A program made the translations under genes and the position numbers. This document shows, in pieces, positions 1 through 7,703 of a DNA stretch of 23,418 nt. Position 1 is the first letter of the stretch, and each line of letters opens with the position of its first letter. A model generated the notes under the pieces. That model saw only the letters and a list, made by a program, of their open reading frames with translations. It had not been told where the DNA came from and did not search any database. Source of the stretch: Bacillota bacterium (lineage in GTDB: Bacteria; Bacillota; Clostridia; Lachnospirales; Lachnospiraceae); NCBI GenBank assembly GCA_023402845.1, contig JAEYFP010000031.1:1-23418 (forward strand). Direction: 5' to 3'.

Positions 1-55
1 AGAGGTATATGGCATGGATCCAGCAAAAGCAAGATAAGAGTAAGAGCTTTGACGG

Positions 56-122
56 GGTGGCTCCGTCAGTCCGGACAGGTGGCTCTCGCCACACCGGACA
101 GGCGGCTCCGCCGCACCGTAAT
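56..122. repeat. Three tandem 22-23 bp GC-rich repeats forming hairpins
   Basis: Units begin at 56, 78 and 101 and share GGYGGCTC, then a CG-rich segment, then CCGGACA; the last unit loses its end. Unit 2 folds as GTGGC-TCTC-GCCAC (79-92) inside TCCGG/CCGGA (70-74, 94-98). Unit 3 folds as GCGGC-TCC-GCCGC (102-114) inside CGG/CCG. The T-A pair in unit 2 is replaced by C-G in unit 3, a compensatory change that favours a selected structure. A less perfect GACGG/CCGTC hairpin (51-67) precedes them. Function unknown; no T tract follows, so it is not a typical terminator. Confidence 0.7.
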
Positions 123-252
123 ATTCAGGCTTACCCTTAGGCCTCAGTTTAGGCTTACTATATGGATTATTGTTTGATAATTTAGCTCTTGGCATCTCGT
201 TAGGTCTTTTATTTGGTTTACTTTACGACCGAATAATATCAAAAAAGAAATA

Positions 253-323
253 ATGATCGTCTGCCCCTCCGTATTTCGGTTCTATGATTTCCAGCTCTGA
301 CAGACAGTTGGCAGGACGATTAT
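253..323. repeat. Inverted repeat spanning recQ promoter spacer
   Basis: ATCGTCTGCC at 256-265 pairs with GGCAGGACGAT at 310-320 with one bulged base. The pairing can extend outward through one G-U pair to 253 and 323. The right arm lies between the -35 and -10 of the recQ promoter. It could be an operator or a structure in a read-through transcript. The 44-base loop makes a stable hairpin uncertain. Confidence 0.4.
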
Positions 324-326
324 AAT
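297..326 (+). promoter_or_regulatory. Probable sigma-A promoter of recQ
   Basis: CTGACA (297-302) and a perfect TATAAT (321-326) are separated by 18 bases. The expected start near 333 would give a leader of about 75 nt before the recQ start. No Gram-positive LexA box was seen nearby. Confidence 0.6.
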
Positions 327-407
327 TAATGGACAAGTAGTTTATGGAAAAGAAAGAAGAGGAGAAAAGTTTGGTCACAAAACAAATCTATCTTCGAGGT
401 AAACAGC

Positions 408-2270
408 ATGGCTCAGTCAAATCAACAATCGGCAAAATATGAAATTCTCAAAAAACAATTTGGATATGATTCCTTTCGTGAAGGGCAGGAATGCTTGATC
501 GACAACATTCTTGCGGGACGTGATGTGCTCGGTATTATGCCGACGGGAGCGGGGAAATCACTTTGCTACCAGGTTCCGGCGCTGCTGCTTCCGGGGATCA
601 CGCTTGTTGTGTCACCGTTGATTTCCTTGATGAAGGATCAGGTACAGGCACTGAATGAGGCGGGTGTCCATGCGGCGTTTATCAACAGCTCCCTGTCGGA
701 AGGGCAGATTTTAAAGGCGCTTAAGCTGGCGGAGCAGGGACAATATCAAATTATTTACGTAGCGCCGGAACGTTTGGAGACGGCGTCTTTTCTGCACTTT
801 GCGAAAAGTGTCAGGATTTCGATGCTTACAGTGGATGAGGCACACTGTATTTCACAATGGGGCCAGGACTTTCGGCCAAGCTATTTAAAAATCGTAGAGT
901 TTATCGGGGAACTTCCCCATCGTCCGGTCATCAGTGCGTTTACGGCGACGGCAACGCAGACGGTCAGGGAGGATATTATTTGTGTGCTTGGGCTGAAAAG
1001 ACCGGCTCTGCTCGTGACGGGCTTTGACAGAAAGAATCTGTATTTTGCGGTGGAGCGTCCGAAGAAAAAGGATGAGGCGATGCTCGCCTATGTCAAGGAG
1101 CACAGCAGCGAAAGAGGAATTATTTATTGTGCGACAAGGAAAAACGTGGAGGCGGTTTATGAGCTGCTTCTGCGCGAGGGAATTTCTGTCGTGCGTTATC
1201 ACGCTGGGCTTGGCAGTGAGGAGCGAAGGCGTAATCAGGAGGATTTTATTTATGACCGGATGCCCGTTGTCGTAGCCACCAATGCGTTCGGAATGGGAAT
1301 TGATAAATCCAACGTCCGCTATGTTCTTCATTATAATATGCCGCAAAGTCTGGAAAACTATTATCAGGAGGCGGGACGTGCAGGCAGGGACGGTGCACCC
1401 GGAGAATGTATGTTATTCTATTCGCCTAAGGATTTGATGATCAATCGTTTTCTGCTTGAAAGTAAGGAGCAGAATACGGAAGCAGGCGGGGAGGATCTGG
1501 ATGCGATCCGGGAACGGGATGAAGAGCGGCTTCGGACGATAACGGCTTACTGCACGGGAACGGAGTGCCTGCGCGAATATATTCTGGGCTACTTTGGTGA
1601 AAGAGCGACGGGTGCCTGCGGGAATTGTTCAAATTGCAGGCAGGAATTTGAGCACCAGGACGTTACCGCGGAGGCAAGGCAGATTATCACATGCCTGCTG
1701 GAATGCAGACAGCGTTACGGTATCAATGTGATTGCCGGAATTTTGATCGGAAGTAATACGGCGAAGCTGCGGGAATACGGCGTGCAGACGTTAAGCAGCT
1801 ACGGCTGTTTGAAATCGTCCGGCGAGGGCAGGCTCAAGCAGATCATCGGACAGCTGATTCTGGACGGAGTTCTCTTTCAGACAAAGGATAAATATGCGTT
1901 GTTAAAGCTGCAGCCCGAGGCAAAGGATATTTTCGAGGGAAACCGGAATGTGGAGATCAAGATGCCGAAAAAACCTGCAATATCTGAAACCGAGGCTTTC
2001 CCGCGCAGCAGGAGAAAAAAGACGGATGCGCTCGACACGGGTGGATATTCGCTGTTTGAAAAGCTGCGCGAGCTGCGTCTTACAATTGCAAGGGAGGAAA
2101 AGGTGCCTCCTTATATTATTTTTTCGGATAAGACACTGGTGGATATGTGTGCTAAGCGGCCGGCAGGCAAAGAGGAAATGCTGGAGGTAACCGGTGTCGG
2201 GGAAAATAAATTTTCCAGATACGGGGAACGGTTCCTCGCATGTTTGGACAAGGAAAGGACAGGGATGTAA
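408..2270 (+). CDS. recQ: ATP-dependent DNA helicase RecQ
   Basis: This is a 3'-5' superfamily 2 DNA helicase acting in the cytoplasm on recombination intermediates and stalled forks. All family elements are visible in the 620 residues: FGYDSFREGQ (motif 0, about 18-27), Walker A GAGKS (47-51), DEAHCISQWGQDFRPSY (143-159), SAFTATAT (176-183), GMGIDKSNVRY (295-305) and the arginine-finger stretch EAGRAGRDG (321-329). The zinc site is C387, C404, C407, C410, with the spacing known from E. coli RecQ. An RQC winged helix follows and an HRDC domain occupies about 545-620. The ATG at 408 is preceded by GAGGT at 396-400. The next gene starts 2 nt after its stop, so the two are probably translated from one message. 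Confidence 0.97.
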   Translation: MAQSNQQSAKYEILKKQFGYDSFREGQECLIDNILAGRDVLGIMPTGAGKSLCYQVPALLLPGITLVVSPLISLMKDQVQALNEAGVHAAFINSSLSEGQILKALKLAEQGQYQIIYVAPERLETASFLHFAKSVRISMLTVDEAHCISQWGQDFRPSYLKIVEFIGELPHRPVISAFTATATQTVREDIICVLGLKRPALLVTGFDRKNLYFAVERPKKKDEAMLAYVKEHSSERGIIYCATRKNVEAVYELLLREGISVVRYHAGLGSEERRRNQEDFIYDRMPVVVATNAFGMGIDKSNVRYVLHYNMPQSLENYYQEAGRAGRDGAPGECMLFYSPKDLMINRFLLESKEQNTEAGGEDLDAIRERDEERLRTITAYCTGTECLREYILGYFGERATGACGNCSNCRQEFEHQDVTAEARQIITCLLECRQRYGINVIAGILIGSNTAKLREYGVQTLSSYGCLKSSGEGRLKQIIGQLILDGVLFQTKDKYALLKLQPEAKDIFEGNRNVEIKMPKKPAISETEAFPRSRRKKTDALDTGGYSLFEKLRELRLTIAREEKVPPYIIFSDKTLVDMCAKRPAGKEEMLEVTGVGENKFSRYGERFLACLDKERTGM

Positions 2271-2272
2271 TT

Positions 2273-3667
2273 ATGGGCGAATCATTTAACAAAGAAAAAG
2301 AGATCGGGGAAATCATCAATGCCCAGAAAATGTTTTTTATGGGTGGACGAACCAGAGAGGTCTCCTTTCGAATTGTGGCGCTGAAACGGTTAAAGACGGC
2401 CATCATTCAAAAACGGGAGGAAATCTATAAGGCACTTGAGACGGATCTTGGAAAGAGCGAGTTTGAAAGCCACATGTGTGAGGTAGGGCTTGCACTGAGT
2501 GAGCTTTCCTATATGATCGCCCACACCGCGCAGCTTGCACGGGAAAAAACCGTACGGACTCCGCTGGCGCAGTTTGCTTCCAGAAGCTATCTGTCGCCTG
2601 CACCTTACGGTACCGTGCTGATTATCAGTCCGTGGAATTATCCGTTTCTGCTGTCGATTGATCCGCTGATCGATGCACTTGCAGCGGGCAATACCGTTGT
2701 TTTGAAGCCAAGTGCGTACTCTCCGGCCACGAGTGCAGTCATTGTTTCCTTGATCGGAGAATGCTTTCCGAAGAAGTATGCCGCCGTCATCGAAGGCGGA
2801 AGAGCAGAAAATACATGCCTGCTTCAGCAGAAATTTGATTATCTGTTTTTTACCGGAAGCCAGTCGGTCGGACGTGAGGTGATGCATAGAGCAGCAGAGC
2901 ATCTGACACCGGTCACATTGGAGCTTGGGGGTAAAAGTCCGTGCATTGTCGATGGGACGGCAAACGTGGAACTGGCGGCACGCCGCATTGTTTTTGGTAA
3001 GTATTTGAATTGCGGACAGACATGTGTCGCACCCGATCACGTTTATTGTAAGGAGGAACTGGTGGAAGAGCTGACGGCAGCAATCAAAAAAGAAATTATC
3101 CGTCAGTACGGCGAAGCGCCTCTCACAAACAACGATTACGGAAAAATCATCAATCGGAAGCATTTCGACCGCCTCCGGCAGTTGATTATACCTGAAAAGA
3201 CTGTGTATGGAGGAAGGTTTGACGAGGAAACACTTAGAATTGAGCCGACAGTAATGACGCACGTCACTTGGGAGGATGCCGTCATGCAGGAGGAAATTTT
3301 CGGCCCCGTTTTGCCGATTTTGGGTTTTCAACAGATGGAAGAAGTAATTGCGGCCGTGAATGCACATGCGCATCCGCTCGCGCTGTATTTGTTCACTGAA
3401 AATAAGAAAATTGTGAAAAAGGTATTCGATTCGTGTGGCTTTGGCGGTGGCTGTGTCAACGATACGGTCATCCATCTGGCAACCTCCCAAATGGGCTTTG
3501 GAGGTTTCGGTGAGAGCGGTATGGGTTCGTACCACGGCCAGTCAGGCTTCCGTACCTTCTCTCATTACAGGAGCATCGTCGATAAAAAAACGTGGATGGA
3601 TCTGCCGATGCGATATCAGCCGTATACGAAAGTGAATGAACGGCTGCTTCGCCTGTTTTTAAAATAA
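2273..3667 (+). CDS. NAD(P)-dependent aldehyde dehydrogenase, class 3 type
   Basis: This enzyme oxidises aldehydes to carboxylic acids with NAD(P)+ in the cytosol. The 464 residues show the oxyanion Asn in PWNYPF (N122), the general-base Glu in LELGGKSP (E217), the catalytic Cys in NCGQTCVAPDH (C251) and EIFGPVLP. The short C-terminal form ending in RYQPYTK and a basic tail is characteristic of class 3 (ALDH3/AlkH-like) members of about 455-465 residues. An upstream in-frame ATG at 2240 lies inside recQ. The ATG at 2273 is preferred because AGGG at 2261-2264 sits 8 nt upstream and the length then fits the family. The physiological substrate and the reason for pairing with recQ are not visible. 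It is followed by a strong terminator. Confidence 0.93.
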   Translation: MGESFNKEKEIGEIINAQKMFFMGGRTREVSFRIVALKRLKTAIIQKREEIYKALETDLGKSEFESHMCEVGLALSELSYMIAHTAQLAREKTVRTPLAQFASRSYLSPAPYGTVLIISPWNYPFLLSIDPLIDALAAGNTVVLKPSAYSPATSAVIVSLIGECFPKKYAAVIEGGRAENTCLLQQKFDYLFFTGSQSVGREVMHRAAEHLTPVTLELGGKSPCIVDGTANVELAARRIVFGKYLNCGQTCVAPDHVYCKEELVEELTAAIKKEIIRQYGEAPLTNNDYGKIINRKHFDRLRQLIIPEKTVYGGRFDEETLRIEPTVMTHVTWEDAVMQEEIFGPVLPILGFQQMEEVIAAVNAHAHPLALYLFTENKKIVKKVFDSCGFGGGCVNDTVIHLATSQMGFGGFGESGMGSYHGQSGFRTFSHYRSIVDKKTWMDLPMRYQPYTKVNERLLRLFLK

Positions 3668-3724
3668 ACAGCGAAATAACAATTGTACAAGCGCCTATGC
3701 TAAATGTTAGTATTAGGAAAAAAG

Positions 3725-3750
3725 GACATTACATTTGTAATGTCTTTTTT
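3725..3750 (+). terminator. Intrinsic terminator after recQ-aldehyde dehydrogenase
   Basis: GACATTAC (3725-3732), loop ATTT and GTAATGTC (3737-3744) form an 8-bp perfect stem followed by six T (3745-3750). An A run on the left could extend the stem. It separates the recQ unit from the sugar importer. Confidence 0.9.
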
Positions 3751-3764
3751 CTTACAATGGGTAG

Positions 3765-3793
3765 ATGTGCGCAAAAAAACCTTCGGCTACAAT
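3765..3793 (+). promoter_or_regulatory. Weak candidate promoter of the sugar importer
   Basis: TACAAT at 3788-3793 is a good -10. The hexamer 17 bases upstream (ATGTGC) is a poor -35, as expected for an activator-dependent promoter. No other pair between the terminator and the GTG start at 3841 is better. Control by the neighbouring response regulator is a guess. Confidence 0.3.
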
Positions 3794-3840
3794 AATATTG
3801 CAACCAACAATCAGTTCTGATTTTTAGGGAGGAAAAAGAA

Positions 3841-4899
3841 GTGAAGAAAAAAATTTTGAGTGTGATCTTATGTTTGAGCATGACGGCGGCTCTTTTGGCA
3901 GGCTGCGGCAGCACACCGGCAGGTACAAACGAAACGGAACCAGCAGCGGCTGAGGAAACGGCGACTCCGGCAGAGGCAGCAGCGGACAGTGCCGAGGAAG
4001 CAGTAGAACAGGCCGAGGCGGCAGTGGGAGAAAAACCGGAGGGCGGTTATACCTTCGGCTATACATGCATGGACGGAACCAACCCGTTTTTTGTTATCCT
4101 GGAGAAGACAATCAGAGATCAGGTGGAAGCAAACGGCGATACGCTTATTTCTACTGATCCGGCAAACGACGTTTCCCTTCAGATTACACAGATTGAAGAT
4201 ATGATCACACAGGGAATTGATGCAATCTTCTTAAATCCGGCAGAGGCTGAGGGAATTCTTCCGGCGTTGGATATGCTGAAGGAGGCAGGCATCCCGATCA
4301 TCAACTTCGACACCGAAGTAGCGGATCTATCCTATGTTACCTCCTATGCCGGCTCCGATAACTATAACGCAGGCAAGGTATGCGGAGAGGATCTTGTAGC
4401 AAAATGTCCGGATGGCGGCGATATCATTGTATTGGATTCTCCGACAATGAATTCCGTGGTCGACAGGACAAACGGATTTCTGGATGCAATTGAAGGACAC
4501 GGCTTTGATATCGTCGCACAGCAGGATGCAAAGGGAAATCTGGAGCAGTCCATGGGCATTGCTGAGGATTTGCTGCAGGCACATGGCGATGTTGTGGCAA
4601 TTTTCGGCGGAAACGATCCGACCGCACTCGGTGCGCTTGCGGCAGCAAATGCAGCAGGTATTACGGACTGCAAAATCTACGGAGTAGACGGTTCTCCTGA
4701 TATCAAGGCTGAGCTCGCTTCCGGCGAGTCTCTGATCGAAGGTACCGGTGCACAGTCTCCGATTGGTATCGCAGAAAAATCTGTAGAGATTATGTATCAA
4801 GTAATGGCAGGGGAATCCGTGGATGACAGATATCCGGTAGAAACATTCCTGATTACCTCTGAGAACGTGGCAGATTACGGAACGGACGGATGGCAGTAA
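3841..4899 (+). CDS. Sugar ABC transporter substrate-binding lipoprotein (RbsB-like)
   Basis: This 352-residue protein is an extracytoplasmic receptor for a pentose/hexose-type ABC importer (periplasmic-binding type 1 fold, Peripla_BP_4). A signal peptide ends in the lipobox LAGC (lipidated C22), followed by an Ala/Glu-rich linker to about residue 67. By alignment with E. coli RbsB from memory, pocket residues are kept at N81, F83, F84, D157, R209, N258, D283 and Q305. The Arg after the hinge Asp (R90 in RbsB) is Thr here, so ribose is not assured. The GTG start at 3841 has AGGGAGGAAA just upstream. ATPase and permease genes follow. A paralogue is encoded at 7704-8711; both end in GWQ. Confidence 0.92.
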   Translation: MKKKILSVILCLSMTAALLAGCGSTPAGTNETEPAAAEETATPAEAAADSAEEAVEQAEAAVGEKPEGGYTFGYTCMDGTNPFFVILEKTIRDQVEANGDTLISTDPANDVSLQITQIEDMITQGIDAIFLNPAEAEGILPALDMLKEAGIPIINFDTEVADLSYVTSYAGSDNYNAGKVCGEDLVAKCPDGGDIIVLDSPTMNSVVDRTNGFLDAIEGHGFDIVAQQDAKGNLEQSMGIAEDLLQAHGDVVAIFGGNDPTALGALAAANAAGITDCKIYGVDGSPDIKAELASGESLIEGTGAQSPIGIAEKSVEIMYQVMAGESVDDRYPVETFLITSENVADYGTDGWQ

Positions 4900-4943
4900 A
4901 ATAATGGGCGGTATCGTCAATTAGTAATATGCATAAATATCGG

Positions 4944-4971
4944 GCCGGGGGCGGTGCAGACCGTCTCCGGC
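4944..4971 (+). other. Intercistronic hairpin between binding protein and ATPase
   Basis: GCCGGGGGCGGT (4944-4955), loop GCAG and ACCGTCTCCGGC (4960-4971) form a 12-bp stem including two G-U pairs. No T tract follows. Its place just after the binding-protein stop suggests it protects the upstream message from 3' decay or causes partial termination, giving more binding protein than transporter. Confidence 0.7.
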
Positions 4972-5032
4972 AACTATTGCAAAAGCCTGATAGAAATAAA
5001 AATCCGACTTGAAAGAAGGAGAAGGTGATCAC

Positions 5033-6517
5033 TTGAACAAACATCGATTATTAGAAATGAGAAATGTTTACAAAACCTTTCCGGGCGTCAATGCACTGCA
5101 GGCCGTTGATTTTCAGCTGGAAAAAGGTGAAGTGCATGCGCTTCTCGGAGAGAACGGCGCGGGAAAATCCACGTTGATTAAAGTACTCGGCGGCATTTAT
5201 GCGGCAGACGAGGGGGAAATTTTTATCCATGGAAGTAAAGTGCAGATCGGCAGTGTCAAAGCGGCTCAGGAAAACGGTATTTCAATTATCCATCAGGAGC
5301 TTGTATTGGTGCCGCATATGACTGTTGCAGAGAATATTTTTCTTGGAAGGGAGCAGGGAAGATATCGGTTTGTAAACCATAAAAGCATGAACAGAGAGGC
5401 ACAGGAACTGTTGGATACCTATGATATGCACATCGATGCGGCGACCCTTGTCGGAAAACTGACGATCGCACAGCAGCAGATGGTAGAAATCGTAAAGGCT
5501 ATTTCCTTCCGGTCTCAAATACTGGTGATGGATGAACCTACCTCTTCCATATCGGATAAGGAGGTAGGCTTCCTGTTTGAGACAATGCGCATGCTGACCC
5601 AAAAAGGAGTAGGCATTATTTATATTTCCCATAAAATGAGCGAGCTGGAGGAAATCTGTGACCGTGTGACCGTCATGCGGGACGGTATGTGCGTCGGAAC
5701 AAAGATCGTGAAGGAGACTACAAAAGATCAGCTGATTGCAATGATGGTAGGCAGAGAGTTAAACAGCTATTATACACGGGATTACCAAAAACCGGGCGAG
5801 GTTTTCCTAAAATGTGAAGAAATTGCGGACGGAAAAATGGCCAAGGGTGCCGGCTTTGAAGTTCGAAAGGGTGAGATCGTAGGCTTTGCGGGTCTGGTAG
5901 GCGCGGGAAGAAGCGAAGTGATGAAATGTATTTTCGGCTTAAGCAAGAACGCGACAGGCACAATTTATATAGAGGGAGAAAAAGCCGAAATAAAATCACC
6001 GGCAGAAGCCCTAAAGCACGGGATCAGTCTTGTGCCGGAGAACCGTAAGGAGGAAGGGCTTTATCCCGTGCAGAGTGTGCGCTATAATTCTACAATTGAG
6101 GTACTGGGTGAGTTTATTAAGGGTATTTTTGTAAATCAACAAAAGGAAGCAGAAATTACCCAGAAGTATATTGATATTATGTCGACAAAAACGCCATCAC
6201 AGGAGCAGAAAATAGGAAATCTGTCCGGCGGCAATCAGCAGAAGGTAATGATCGGAAGATGGCTGGCTGCAAATCCGAAGCTGCTGATTTTGGATGAGCC
6301 GACGAGAGGCGTAGATGTTGGCGCAAAATCCGAAATCTATGCGATCATGAACCAGCTTGTAAAGGAAGGAATGTGCATCATCATGATTTCTTCGGAGCTG
6401 CCGGAAATTATCAACATGAGTGACAGAGTCTATGTCATGAATGACGGCAGGATCACGGGCTGCTTAAATCATGACGAGGTAAGCCAGGAAGCGATCATGA
6501 AGCTGGCAGCCAGATAA
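5033..6517 (+). CDS. Sugar ABC transporter ATP-binding protein (RbsA/MglA-like)
   Basis: This two-domain ATPase drives the adjacent permease from the cytoplasmic face. The N-terminal domain has Walker A GENGAGKST (39-47) and MDEPTSS, with the degenerate signature LTIAQQQ usual for this family. The C-terminal half has the degenerate Walker A GLVGAGRSE, signature LSGGNQQ and LDEPTRGVDVGAK. I prefer the TTG at 5033 (protein MNKHRLLEMRN, 494 residues). It has AAGGAG/AAGGTGATC close upstream, whereas the in-frame TTG at 5009 would place that ribosome site inside the gene. The family is usually close to 500 residues. Specificity (ribose, galactose, xylose or other) cannot be read from it. Confidence 0.94.
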   Translation: MNKHRLLEMRNVYKTFPGVNALQAVDFQLEKGEVHALLGENGAGKSTLIKVLGGIYAADEGEIFIHGSKVQIGSVKAAQENGISIIHQELVLVPHMTVAENIFLGREQGRYRFVNHKSMNREAQELLDTYDMHIDAATLVGKLTIAQQQMVEIVKAISFRSQILVMDEPTSSISDKEVGFLFETMRMLTQKGVGIIYISHKMSELEEICDRVTVMRDGMCVGTKIVKETTKDQLIAMMVGRELNSYYTRDYQKPGEVFLKCEEIADGKMAKGAGFEVRKGEIVGFAGLVGAGRSEVMKCIFGLSKNATGTIYIEGEKAEIKSPAEALKHGISLVPENRKEEGLYPVQSVRYNSTIEVLGEFIKGIFVNQQKEAEITQKYIDIMSTKTPSQEQKIGNLSGGNQQKVMIGRWLAANPKLLILDEPTRGVDVGAKSEIYAIMNQLVKEGMCIIMISSELPEIINMSDRVYVMNDGRITGCLNHDEVSQEAIMKLAAR

Positions 6518-6548
6518 GTTTGCAAAACGGATGTGAGGAGGAAATAAA

Positions 6549-7553
6549 ATGATTCAGGAAGAAGAAAAAAAAGGCGCATTCCTTGCAAACCTGCGAAAAG
6601 GCGCCCTCGGTTGGTTAAAGGAAAATTTAGGTATTCTCATTGCAATGGTAGTATTATGCGTATTTTTATCGATAAATCCCATTACAAAAAATTCGTTTTT
6701 GACTCCGAAAAACGTATTTAATGTTTTACGTCAAATTTCATCAAATTTATTTTTGGCATGCGGCATGACAATGGTCATTATTCTCGGCGGAATCGATCTT
6801 TCCGTGGGCTCCGTCATCGCCCTTTCAGGCTGTATTTCTGCAGGCTGCGTATCGAGGTACAATATGCCGCTTGGAGCTGCAATTCTGGTGGGTGTGCTGG
6901 TTGGTCTGATCGTCGGGATGTTCAACGGTCTTGTAATTTCCAGGACAACGATACCGGCCTTTATTGTGACACTAGCGACAATGAACATTGCAAAGGGCTT
7001 CGCTTATGTGTATACGGGCGGTTCTCCCGTGCGCGTTGTCACAAAGGAATGGCAGTTTCTAGGCGCCGGTTATTTCGGTTCTGTACCGACGCCGGTTCTT
7101 CTGCTCGTAATTGTGCTGATTGTCACAGCACTGATTATGAATAAGACAAAAATGGGACGTCATATTTATGCGGTCGGCGGAAATGCACAGGCGGCCAGAT
7201 TTTCCGGAATCAAGGTGGCAGGTGTAAAGTTTTTCGTACACGCTTTTTCAGGCCTGATGGCGGGTCTTGCGGGGGTTGTTCTGGCATCGCGGATGTATTC
7301 GGGACAGCCGACGGCAGGCGACGGCGCTGAGATGGATGCAATTGCCGCTGTTGTAGTCGGCGGCACGAGCATGGCGGGCGGCTCCGGCAAAATCGGCGGC
7401 ACGATTATCGGCGGCTTAATTATAGGCATTATGAATAATGGATTAAATCTGCTGAATGTCAACTCGTTTTGGCAATATGTTGTGAAGGGTACGGTCATCC
7501 TGCTGGCTGTATTTATCGATTATGTGAGGAGCAAGAAGGCGAACCAAAATTAA
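6549..7553 (+). CDS. Sugar ABC transporter permease (RbsC-like)
   Basis: This 334-residue inner-membrane permease of the BPD_transp_2 family is the transport channel for the preceding binding protein and ATPase. The sequence is almost wholly hydrophobic with about 8-10 helices. It has the family stretch GIDLSVGS near residue 80 and the C-terminal GGTSMAGGSGKIGGT followed by NNGLNLL. The ATG is preceded by GAGGAGG, and the gene starts 31 nt after the ATPase stop. Only one permease is present, as in rbs and mgl loci, so it probably works as a homodimer. No kinase or mutarotase gene is attached. Confidence 0.94.
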   Translation: MIQEEEKKGAFLANLRKGALGWLKENLGILIAMVVLCVFLSINPITKNSFLTPKNVFNVLRQISSNLFLACGMTMVIILGGIDLSVGSVIALSGCISAGCVSRYNMPLGAAILVGVLVGLIVGMFNGLVISRTTIPAFIVTLATMNIAKGFAYVYTGGSPVRVVTKEWQFLGAGYFGSVPTPVLLLVIVLIVTALIMNKTKMGRHIYAVGGNAQAARFSGIKVAGVKFFVHAFSGLMAGLAGVVLASRMYSGQPTAGDGAEMDAIAAVVVGGTSMAGGSGKIGGTIIGGLIIGIMNNGLNLLNVNSFWQYVVKGTVILLAVFIDYVRSKKANQN

Positions 7554-7554
7554 G

Positions 7555-7583
7555 TTTTCAATTTGGAAAAATCATACTATAAT
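7555..7583 (+). promoter_or_regulatory. Probable promoter of the sensory operon
   Basis: TTTTCA (7555-7560) and a perfect TATAAT (7578-7583) are separated by 17 bases and lie directly after the permease stop. The predicted start near 7590 falls at the edge of a hairpin. This makes the downstream sensor genes independently expressible from the importer. Confidence 0.6.
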
Positions 7584-7590
7584 AGAAAAA

Positions 7591-7625
7591 AGGGAAACAA
7601 ATATCGGGTGGGTATTTGTTTTCCT
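7591..7625 (+). other. Hairpin at the 5' end of the sensory operon leader
   Basis: AGGGAAACAAATA (7591-7603) pairs with TATTTGTTTTCCT (7613-7625), 13 bp with one G-U pair and a 9-nt loop. A single extra A-T pair is possible outside. It follows the promoter by only a few bases. It may be a stabilising 5' hairpin, an operator-like inverted repeat, or a weak terminator of importer transcripts; the T-rich right arm has no good T tract after it. Confidence 0.6.
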
Positions 7626-7703
7626 TATTGTAGGTGTACGGGAAAGAGAACTTTTGATGCAAAAAGCTTCGGCAGATGCCGCCGGAAGAGAAGGGGAGGG
7701 AGC

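Larger units (their letters stand above)
1..407. other. Gene-free upstream stretch with repeats and recQ promoter
   Basis: No complete gene is supported here. One frame ends at TAA 35-37 after residues YGMDPAKAR, and another stays open to TAG 138-140 through the repeat block. Either could be the tail of a gene lying left of the window, but neither is recognisable. The stretch contains three tandem GC-rich repeats (56-122), two copies of AGGCTTAC (near 128 and 153), a long inverted repeat (253-323) and the recQ promoter. The AT-rich part from 160 to 255 shows nothing else I can name. Confidence 0.6.

Noticed and set aside
56..122. CRISPR-like array
   Set aside because: The units are directly adjacent without spacers, only three copies exist, and no cas genes are present.
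344..442. 32-codon open frame overlapping the recQ start
   Set aside because: It has only a weak ribosome site, is in a different frame from recQ, and its lysine/glutamate-rich product has no features. A regulatory upstream frame cannot be excluded.
2390..3535. 381-codon open frame on the minus strand
   Set aside because: It lies wholly inside the aldehyde dehydrogenase gene, whose catalytic motifs are intact. The translation is rich in Cys, His and Arg and shows no family features.
5009..5032. Earlier TTG start for the sugar ATPase
   Set aside because: It would put the AAGGAG/AAGGTGATC ribosome site inside the coding region. TTG 5033 gives the usual family start and length.
7563..7703. 47 extra codons in front of the sensory lipoprotein
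   Set aside because: They run through the promoter and leader hairpin, are Arg/Cys-rich, and displace the signal peptide. GGGGAGGG before ATG 7704 marks the real start.
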